Source of the DNA: Rheinheimera pleomorphica
GTDB lineage: Bacteria > Pseudomonadota > Gammaproteobacteria > Enterobacterales > Alteromonadaceae
Direction: 5' to 3'
NCBI RefSeq assembly: GCF_011634895.1
Contig: NZ_SIRR01000008.1
Coordinates: 558,001 to 622,000 of the forward strand
Length of the DNA: 64,000 nucleotides
The notes under the pieces are model-generated. The model ran no database searches. It saw only the letters and a program-made list of their open reading frames with translations, and was not told where the DNA came from. Below are positions 54,955 to 64,000 of the stretch, in pieces. How positions within the stretch are numbered: position 1 is the stretch's first letter; every line of letters starts with the position of its first letter. The position numbers and the translations under genes were made by a program.

Positions 54955-55980
54955 TTATGACCAGTTCAGCACTACTTTGCCGGACTGACCGGAGCACATA
55001 ATGTCAAAACCTTCCTGGAAGCGCTCCATCGGTAACTCATGCGTTACCATGGGCGTTAAGTCCAACCCGGATTGAATTAAGCTGGCCATTTTGTACCAGG
55101 TTTCAAACATCTCTCGGCCATAAATGCCTTTAATTACCAAACCTTTAAAAATCACCTTGTTCCAATCTACCGCCATATCGGATGGTGGAATGCCCAGCAT
55201 GGCAATTTTGCCGCCATGGTTCATGGTATCGAGCATGCTACGAAACGCGGCCGGTACACCGGACATTTCCAGACCCACGTCAAAGCCTTCGGTCATGCCA
55301 AGCTCTTTCATTACGTCTTTTAAGTTCTGCTTGCTGACATCCACCGCCCGGGTCGCGCCCATTTTCAGGGCTAAATCTAACCGGTAGGGATTGACGTCGG
55401 TAATCACCACATGGCGGGCACCAACATGGCGCGCAACCGCAGCGGCCATAATACCTATGGGGCCTGCACCGGTGATCAGTACGTCTTCACCAACTAAATC
55501 GAACGACAAAGCGGTGTGTACGGCATTACCGAACGGGTCAAAAATGGCGGCGATATTATCCGGAATGTTATCGGCCAGTTTAAAGGCGTTATAGGCCGGT
55601 ATCACCAGATATTCGGCAAAAGAGCCGGCGCGGTTTACACCGACGCCGGTGGTATTGCGGCACAAATGCACCCGGCCGGCACGGCAGTTGCGGCAATGAC
55701 CACAGGTTATATGGCCCTCACCCGATACCCGGTCGCCAATACTAAAGCCGCGTACTTCCGAGCCCATACCTTCAATAACACCAACATATTCGTGGCCCAC
55801 CACCATGCCGTGCGGAATAGTGTTTTGCGCCCACTCATCCCATTTGTATATATGCACGTCCGTGCCACAAATGGCGGTTTTTTTGATGCGGATTAATACA
55901 TCATTCGGCCCTACCTGCGGTTTTTCTACCTCGGTTTGCCAAATGCCTGGTTCTGCTTTTAACTTTGCTAATGCTTTCAT
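54955..55980 (-). CDS. tdh: L-threonine 3-dehydrogenase
   Basis: 341 residues, medium-chain zinc dehydrogenase. Catalytic zinc Cys in [14 protein letters not shown] (near residue 38), His/Glu in GHEYVG, structural zinc site [15 protein letters not shown], and NAD-binding [18 protein letters not shown]. Converts L-threonine to 2-amino-3-ketobutyrate, which Kbl next door cleaves. 14 bases after kbl; the operon order kbl-tdh is conserved. Confidence 0.97.
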   Translation of the reverse strand: MKALAKLKAEPGIWQTEVEKPQVGPNDVLIRIKKTAICGTDVHIYKWDEWAQNTIPHGMVVGHEYVGVIEGMGSEVRGFSIGDRVSGEGHITCGHCRNCRAGRVHLCRNTTGVGVNRAGSFAEYLVIPAYNAFKLADNIPDNIAAIFDPFGNAVHTALSFDLVGEDVLITGAGPIGIMAAAVARHVGARHVVITDVNPYRLDLALKMGATRAVDVSKQNLKDVMKELGMTEGFDVGLEMSGVPAAFRSMLDTMNHGGKIAMLGIPPSDMAVDWNKVIFKGLVIKGIYGREMFETWYKMASLIQSGLDLTPMVTHELPMERFQEGFDIMCSGQSGKVVLNWS

Positions 55981-55994
55981 ATCACGCCCCGCCC

Positions 55995-57191
55995 TCAGGC
56001 AATCACGCCCATATCTTTACCAATACGGATAAAGGCGTCGATGGCTTTATCCAGTTGTGCTTTGCTGTGTGCTGCCGAAATTTGGGTGCGAATACGCGCC
56101 TGACCTTTGGGCACCACCGGAAACGAGAAGCCGACCACGTAAATGCCTTCAGCCAGCATGCGCTTGGCCATTTCGGCGGCGACTTTGGCATCACCTAACA
56201 TGACCGGAATAATGGCATGGTCTTTACCAGCCAGGGTAAAACCGGCGGCAGACATTTTTTCCCGGAAGTAGTTGGCGTTGTCCCATAGCTTAGCGCGCAG
56301 CGCTTCACCTTGCGCCAGCATCTGCAGCACTTTAATGGACGCGGTAACAATAGACGGCGCCAGTGAATTGGAGAATAAATACGGCCGTGAGCGCTGGCGC
56401 AGCCATTCAATCACTTCTTTTTTACCGGAGGTATAGCCGCCGGAGGCACCGCCGAGCGCTTTACCTAAGGTGCCGGTGATAATATCGACTCTGTCCATCA
56501 CGTCACAATATTCGTGGGTGCCGCGGCCATTTTTACCGACAAAACCGACCGCATGGCTGTCATCTACCATCACCATGGCATTGTATTTGTCAGCCAGATC
56601 GCAAATGGCTTTTAAATCTGCGATTACGCCATCCATCGAAAACACACCGTCGGTGGCAATCAGCTTAAAGCGCGCACCATCGGCATCGGCTTGTTTAAGC
56701 TGTGCTTCAAGTTCTGCCATATCGTTATTGGCATAGCGGTAACGCTTGGCTTTACACAAACGCACGCCGTCAATAATAGAGGCATGGTTTAACGCATCAG
56801 AGATAACCGCATCTTCGCTGCCCAGAATGGTTTCGAACAAGCCACCGTTGGCATCAAAACAGGATGAATACAAAATGGTATCTTCAGTGCCTAAAAACGC
56901 ACTGATGTTTTGCTCCAGCGTTTTGTGAATATCCTGGGTACCACAAATAAAACGCACTGATGCCACACCAAAACCGTGGCTGGCAAGACCTTGTTGCGCG
57001 GCAGCGATAAGATCGGGGTGGTTGGCCAGGCCAAGATAATTATTGGCACAGAAATTTAAAACCTGCTGGCCGCCAACACTGACATCGGCTTGCTGCTGCG
57101 AGGTAATAATACGTTCTGCTTTGTATAAACCTTCTGCTTTAACATCGTCTATTTGTTGTTGTAGATGTTGCAGAAAAGCGCTGTTGCGCAT
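55995..57191 (-). CDS. kbl: glycine C-acetyltransferase (2-amino-3-ketobutyrate CoA ligase)
   Basis: 398 residues; AGGAGG 5 bases before the ATG. PLP lysine in [35 protein letters not shown] and [12 protein letters not shown] are the alpha-oxoamine synthase signatures. It splits 2-amino-3-ketobutyrate with CoA into glycine and acetyl-CoA, completing threonine degradation with Tdh. Confidence 0.97.
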   Translation of the reverse strand: MRNSAFLQHLQQQIDDVKAEGLYKAERIITSQQQADVSVGGQQVLNFCANNYLGLANHPDLIAAAQQGLASHGFGVASVRFICGTQDIHKTLEQNISAFLGTEDTILYSSCFDANGGLFETILGSEDAVISDALNHASIIDGVRLCKAKRYRYANNDMAELEAQLKQADADGARFKLIATDGVFSMDGVIADLKAICDLADKYNAMVMVDDSHAVGFVGKNGRGTHEYCDVMDRVDIITGTLGKALGGASGGYTSGKKEVIEWLRQRSRPYLFSNSLAPSIVTASIKVLQMLAQGEALRAKLWDNANYFREKMSAAGFTLAGKDHAIIPVMLGDAKVAAEMAKRMLAEGIYVVGFSFPVVPKGQARIRTQISAAHSKAQLDKAIDAFIRIGKDMGVIA

Positions 57192-57333
57192 AAAGCCTCC
57201 TGTTGCGGGGGTAAGAGAACAGAAAAAACGGCGCCATTGTAATGCTTATAGCAAAGCGCTGCAGCGCTTTTACGTTAACTTAAGCGCTGTTCAGACCTGC
57301 TGCTGTAAAGTTTAGCCTACAACACCGTCAGTA

Positions 57334-59977
<2,644 letters not shown>

Positions 59978-60006
59978 CCCGCTATTGTGCTTTTCTTCCC
60001 GCCCTG

Positions 60007-60033
60007 TTATCCGCCTGGGCTACAGGCGGATAA
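60007..60033. terminator. 11-bp hairpin overlapping the nagX stop
   Basis: TTATCCGCCTG (60007-60017) and CAGGCGGATAA (60023-60033) pair perfectly around a five-base loop. The nagX stop codon lies inside the loop. It lies between convergent wzi-like and nag genes; without a U-run it may act as a Rho-independent end only weakly. Confidence 0.5.
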
Positions 60034-61093
60034 TAATATTGCGCCGGTATAGCACCCGCGACAACCACCAGAACATCACCACATGCGCCAGCGCAAACAC
60101 TAAGGACGCTAACTTTAGCGGCAACAACTGACTTAGCAGCGTAAACAGTGTCTGATACAGGTTGCTATCGCCGGCCGGGATAAGCCCCAGCGTTACCGCC
60201 CACAGCCAGGACAACACATAGATAAACAGCGGGTTGCTACCATAAGTGACCAACGGCTTAAGTAGCACACGCCGGCCTTTTATATCAGCCAGCCACAACA
60301 TAAAGGCCAGCAACCACATCAGCAAACCGGTGGATAACAGCACATAACTGCCACTCCATAACGCTTTGTTTACCGGCCAGAACTGGCTGGACAGCCAGGC
60401 TAACAGCAACAATATCGCACCGGCGTTTAGCAGCCAGACCGCTCCGGCCCCGGCGCTGCGCCCGCTGAGCTGCTGCGCAGCATAATAGCCCAACAGCACT
60501 GAGACAACGGCAGGTAAAGTGCTCAGCACACCTTCAGGGTCAAAAGCGATACCAAAGCCCTGATATAAATGATTTGCGCCTAACAGCGCTAAATCGAGTT
60601 GGCGCACCAGATTATGCTGCAAACTGTAAGGTTGCGCCGAGCCCAACTGCAACAACAACCAGTACATTAGCAGCAACGCCACTGCCAGCACAGGCAGATG
60701 CTGGCGTTTAATCAGCAACACCAGCGTAGCGGCAATGCCATAACACAAGCCAATGCGCTGCAGTACGCCCGGCAGGCGCCAATCGGCAAGGTCATGCTGA
60801 AATGGAAAGGCATTCAGCGCTATGCCAATCAGTACTAACAATGCACTGCGTTTGGCAATACGGCTAAAGGTGGCTGCATCCGGCTGGCTGTGACGCAGCG
60901 CATAAAACATCGCTGCGCCAACAACAAACAAAAACGCCGGAAACACCAGATCGGCAAAAGTAAAACCATTCCAGGGCGCGTGCAATAGCGGGCTGTACAC
61001 ATGCTGCCAGGACCCTGGCGTGTTTACCAGGATCATCAGGGCGATTGCTAACCCGCGCAGCGCATCCAGGGCGTAAAAACGTTGCGCAGCCAT
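60020..61093 (-). CDS. nagX: NagX, GlcNAc-pathway membrane acyltransferase-like protein
   Basis: 357 residues from the ATG at 61093, which overlaps the nagP stop by one base (TAATG); an upstream reading extension is another frame of nagP. N-terminal RFYALDALRGLAIALMILVNTPGSWQHVY is the heparan-alpha-glucosaminide N-acetyltransferase/DUF5009 signature, followed by about ten helices and WNGFTFADLVFPAFLFVVG. NagX is a recurrent member of nag operons in Shewanella and Alteromonas relatives, with a predicted role in moving or acetylating chitin sugars at the inner membrane; not biochemically settled. Confidence 0.92.
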   Translation of the reverse strand: MAAQRFYALDALRGLAIALMILVNTPGSWQHVYSPLLHAPWNGFTFADLVFPAFLFVVGAAMFYALRHSQPDAATFSRIAKRSALLVLIGIALNAFPFQHDLADWRLPGVLQRIGLCYGIAATLVLLIKRQHLPVLAVALLLMYWLLLQLGSAQPYSLQHNLVRQLDLALLGANHLYQGFGIAFDPEGVLSTLPAVVSVLLGYYAAQQLSGRSAGAGAVWLLNAGAILLLLAWLSSQFWPVNKALWSGSYVLLSTGLLMWLLAFMLWLADIKGRRVLLKPLVTYGSNPLFIYVLSWLWAVTLGLIPAGDSNLYQTLFTLLSQLLPLKLASLVFALAHVVMFWWLSRVLYRRNIIIRL

Positions 61094-62385
61094 TATTTCC
61101 AGCGCGTCAGCTTGTGGCCTTTGACGGCATAAAACAGAATAAACAGGTAACAGGGCAGCATCACTATGTACGCCCCCTGCTGGCCTAAACCGCTGCCGCT
61201 GGCCAGGCCCCATAACAGCGGGCCGAATGCGCCACCGGCTATACCCATAATAAGCAGTGCCGACCCTACGCTGGTCAGGCTGCCAAGGCCAGACAATGCC
61301 AGCGGCCACACCGCCGGCCAGACAATAGCATTTGCCAGGCCCAGCACCGCAATATACAGCAAAGTATCCGGCAACGCTGTACCGCCAAAAGGCACTAACA
61401 GCGTATTGGCAATGGCATAAGAGCCGGTGTCACCAAACACTATAGCCGCTGTTAATAGCAAACCTAATACGGCTGAAACCGCCAGCGCTTTTTGCTGTGA
61501 CAGCACACGCGGGATCAGCACTATACCCAGAACATAACCCAACACCATGCACGCCATAGTGTAGGATGTCATCACCGTATAACGCTCTACCCCCAGCGAC
61601 AAGGCAAATAAACCGATAGTGTCGCCGGCGATCACTTCAACGGCGACATAAACAAATAACGCCACCACACCCAGTGCCAGGCTGGGCCGCGCCAGTGCCG
61701 CTTTTAGCTGTCCGCTGTTGCTGGCGCTGTCTGCTTCTTTTGCCAGCTCTGGCAATGGCGAATATTTTACGGCTAACGCCAGCAGGCCTAAGAAGGCGGC
61801 CAGCCCCAAATAAGGCAGCACCAAGCCTGCTGCCATGGTATCAATTTGCTCAGCGGTCAGTGCTACATCTGATTTAGCGGCAAAGCTGCCGGCCATTAAC
61901 GCTGTAAACACTATCGGCGCGACCACACCGGCGGTTTTATTTAAAATGCCCATAATGCTGATACGTACTGCCGCTGTTTCTTCCGGGCCAATTTTCACCA
62001 CATAAGGGTTAACCGCGGTTTGCAGCAATGTCTGGCCGGTGCCAATCACCAGCTGCGCCAGTAAAAATAAAGCAAAGGTTTGTGTCTGCGCCGCCGGTAT
62101 ATACAGCAAACCGGCCAGCATCATGGTGGCCATACCCAACGCCATACCGTTTTTGTAGCCCACTTTGCGGATCAACCAGGCCGACGGCAAGGCGGTAAAG
62201 GTTACGGCGATATAAAAAGAGAAGATAATCAATGACGCTTGTAACGGCGTCAGCTGTAGCATCTGTTGCAAATAAGGCATCAGCGAGCCATTAAGCCAGG
62301 TTGCAAAGCCCAATACAAAAAATAGCATTGCGACGATAACCATCGGCATCACGCTGCTTTGTCGTTTTGCCTGTTGTGCTGCCAT
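61093..62385 (-). CDS. nagP: NagP, N-acetylglucosamine/MFS sugar transporter
   Basis: 430 residues from the ATG at 62385, which has AAGGA 8 bases upstream (an ATG six bases earlier sits too close to it). FucP/GlcP-type major facilitator with 12 helices: FFVLGFATWLNGSLMPYLQQML, IGTGQTLLQTAVNPYVVKIGP and LANAIVWPAVWPLALSGLG. NagP replaces the PTS as GlcNAc importer in Shewanella-type genomes; context with nagA/nagB-II/nagX supports that substrate. Confidence 0.94.
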   Translation of the reverse strand: MAAQQAKRQSSVMPMVIVAMLFFVLGFATWLNGSLMPYLQQMLQLTPLQASLIIFSFYIAVTFTALPSAWLIRKVGYKNGMALGMATMMLAGLLYIPAAQTQTFALFLLAQLVIGTGQTLLQTAVNPYVVKIGPEETAAVRISIMGILNKTAGVVAPIVFTALMAGSFAAKSDVALTAEQIDTMAAGLVLPYLGLAAFLGLLALAVKYSPLPELAKEADSASNSGQLKAALARPSLALGVVALFVYVAVEVIAGDTIGLFALSLGVERYTVMTSYTMACMVLGYVLGIVLIPRVLSQQKALAVSAVLGLLLTAAIVFGDTGSYAIANTLLVPFGGTALPDTLLYIAVLGLANAIVWPAVWPLALSGLGSLTSVGSALLIMGIAGGAFGPLLWGLASGSGLGQQGAYIVMLPCYLFILFYAVKGHKLTRWK

Positions 62386-62436
62386 CTCCATATTCCTTCC
62401 CCGTTGTTTTTTATCGTGATTGTTATTTTGACTGTG

Positions 62437-63543
62437 TTATTGCTGTTGTCCGCCAACCCAGTTTTTCTGTACCTGCCAGTTGTCATCCAGCAACACCATA
62501 TCGGCCCGATAACCCGGCGCTAACCGGCCTGACTGGCTGCAATGAAGAAATTGCGCCGGATACAACGACGCCATCCTTAAGGCTTCATCCGGCGCAACAT
62601 CCAGGGTTTCAATGGCATAACGCACAGCGCCGGCCATATCTAATACCGAACCGGCCAGCCGGCCCTCAGCATCGGTAAGTTTGTTACCATGGCGTATGAC
62701 TTTACCGTCGAACAAATCAAATTCCGTAGCAGCGGTACCCACCGGCGACATCGCATCAGTTACCAGCAGCAGTTTACCTTTGGGTTTAGCCGCCAGCGCC
62801 ACTTTGGCGGCCAGCGGATGCATGTGATAACCGTCAAAAATAACACCACACCAGCTGTGCGGATCGGCCAGCGCCACGCCAACCATACCCGGCTCACGCG
62901 ACGTTAGCGGTGACATGGCGTTGTACAAATGAGTAAAACCGGTAGCACCGGCGTCAAGCGCCGCCTGCACTGTCATGGCATCAGCGTTGGAATGCCCCAG
63001 GCAGACAATCACATTTAACGCTATCAGTTGACGTATTTGTGCAGGACTAACGTTTTCCGGTGCTACCGTAAGCAGTTTTATCCCTAAATCATTGCGGCCA
63101 TATACTGCCAGCTCCGCCGCCGTAAGTTGGCGGATATGCGGCGCCGGATGTACGCCTTTTTTAGGTATAGATAAATGCGGGCCTTCAAAATGCACGCCGA
63201 GGATACCCGGCTCTTGCTCAGCGATAGCATCAGCTATGGCATCAGCGGCTTGCTGCATGACCTCGATACGGTCAGTGATAACCGTTGGCAACATGCCACA
63301 GGTACCAAAGCGACTGTGCGCCTGAAACATGGTGCGCAGCGCCTGACGATCAGGCGAGCTGTTAAACAGGGCACCACCACCGCCATTGACCTGAATATCA
63401 ATAAAGCCCGGCACCAGACGGCCCGGTATAACCGCGCCCTGTGCTGGTGTGATGGCCTGAATATGGCCGTCAGCTATACTGACACTGACATTATCGAACC
63501 ACTTGCTGCCGTCAAACAAACGGCTGACACTTAACTGCTGCAT
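62437..63543 (-). CDS. nagA: N-acetylglucosamine-6-phosphate deacetylase
   Basis: 368 residues. Amidohydrolase metal/substrate residues in GFIDIQVNGGGGALF, GVHFEGPHLSIPKKGVH, LGHSNADAMTVQAALDAGATGFTHLYNAMSPL and LLVTDAMSPVG. It deacetylates GlcNAc-6-P to GlcN-6-P. 18 bases after nagB-II; the operon reads nagB-II, nagA, nagP, nagX. A weak ribosome site precedes the ATG. Confidence 0.96.
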   Translation of the reverse strand: MQQLSVSRLFDGSKWFDNVSVSIADGHIQAITPAQGAVIPGRLVPGFIDIQVNGGGGALFNSSPDRQALRTMFQAHSRFGTCGMLPTVITDRIEVMQQAADAIADAIAEQEPGILGVHFEGPHLSIPKKGVHPAPHIRQLTAAELAVYGRNDLGIKLLTVAPENVSPAQIRQLIALNVIVCLGHSNADAMTVQAALDAGATGFTHLYNAMSPLTSREPGMVGVALADPHSWCGVIFDGYHMHPLAAKVALAAKPKGKLLLVTDAMSPVGTAATEFDLFDGKVIRHGNKLTDAEGRLAGSVLDMAGAVRYAIETLDVAPDEALRMASLYPAQFLHCSQSGRLAPGYRADMVLLDDNWQVQKNWVGGQQQ

Positions 63544-63561
63544 CTGTGAATTACCATTAAA

Positions 63562-64000
63562 TTAGAGGGTTTTTGTCACTTTATTCAGGCCTGGCGGGGC
63601 ATCCGGGTTGATTCCCCGGCTGCGCGCTACCACTTCAACATCCAGATAAAAACGCTGCAATAGCAGTAACGGCAGCACTCTGGCGTCAGCAGTGATACCA
63701 CGATGGTGCAGTTGCACCACAGCCGCTCCACGCCCTTGTACATCTTCAATTTGCGCCCGGTGCGCTGCTAAACTTTCATCTTCTATCGTCACATCGACGA
63801 TGGCAAACTGGTTTTTCACCAGGGTAACCGGGCCATGCAGGAATTCGGCACTGGAAAAGGCCTCAGCATGAATACCACAGACTTCTTTTAGCTTCAGCGC
63901 AATTTCCCGCGCTATGGCATAACCAAGGCCACGGCCTAACACCACCAGATGTGCCACCTGTGCCAACGCGTCGGTTGTCAGTTGGGCGGGTAAGGCAATA
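63562..64000 (-). CDS. nagB-II: glucosamine-6-phosphate deaminase NagB-II, 5' truncated
   Basis: Open to the right edge, so only the C-terminal ~146 residues are present. A SIS sugar-isomerase domain: VVLGRGLGYAIAREIALKLKEV, EAFSSAEFLHGPVTLV and the end RGINPDAPPGLNKVTKTL. This is the SIS-type deaminase that replaces classical NagB in Shewanella-like organisms, converting GlcN-6-P to fructose-6-P and ammonia. A glmS-type isomerase domain is the main alternative, ruled against by operon context. Confidence 0.93.
   Translation of the reverse strand, partial: IALPAQLTTDALAQVAHLVVLGRGLGYAIAREIALKLKEVCGIHAEAFSSAEFLHGPVTLVKNQFAIVDVTIEDESLAAHRAQIEDVQGRGAAVVQLHHRGITADARVLPLLLLQRFYLDVEVVARSRGINPDAPPGLNKVTKTL

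Overview
The window reads as chromosomal DNA from a Gram-negative gammaproteobacterium. Evidence includes lipoboxes, an OMP85-independent porin, a TonB receptor, Wzi and the order queA-tgt-yajC-secD-secF. The chitin-sugar block nagB-II/nagA/nagP/nagX and the secreted S8 proteases with PPC domains are what I associate with aquatic Alteromonadales-type genera. Rheinheimera, Alishewanella or Arsukibacterium are my guess from memory, not shown by the sequence. I found no rRNA, tRNA, CRISPR array, prophage or insertion sequence. Both ends cut a gene (an MscS-family channel at the left, nagB-II at the right).

Layout: 1-4.3 kb holds an MscS-like channel, two tandem TraT-like lipoproteins, suhB, a strongly structured intergenic element and a rhodanese. 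4.3-9.8 kb is secF-secD-yajC-tgt-queA on the minus strand. 9.8-13.5 kb is oxyR and a secreted S8 protease. 13.5-20.9 kb is a first phosphate block: Pit transporter, DUF47 partner, PhoU, an orphan GcvR-like ACT protein, ppk and ppx. 21-35.3 kb is mixed: SulP + Usp, a divergent higBA module, an exported methyltransferase, an S33 hydrolase with a NatAB-type exporter, an MBL hydrolase, an M20 amidohydrolase with tag, an orphan solute-binding protein, a secreted Cys-rich protein and a membrane wHTH-TPR regulator.

35.5-50.2 kb is a second, larger phosphate block: phoR-phoB, a large duplicated lipoprotein, a TonB-dependent receptor, a porin, a second phoU, pstB, pstA, pstC and pstS. I located candidate Pho boxes (7-mers related to CTGTCAT repeated every 11 bp) before phoB, the lipoprotein, the porin, pstC, more weakly pstS, and also before ppk. 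The simplest reading is one PhoB regulon joining outer-membrane entry (porin, TonB receptor with lipoprotein), high-affinity import (Pst) and polyphosphate storage (Ppk/Ppx), with Pit as the low-affinity alternative. The lipoprotein/receptor pair is the least described part.

50.3-64 kb holds an NMT1-GGDEF membrane diguanylate cyclase, a second S8 protease, kbl-tdh, a TetR regulator, coaD-wzi, and the GlcNAc operon nagB-II-nagA-nagP-nagX. All functions are read from translated motifs and gene order; no database search was run.
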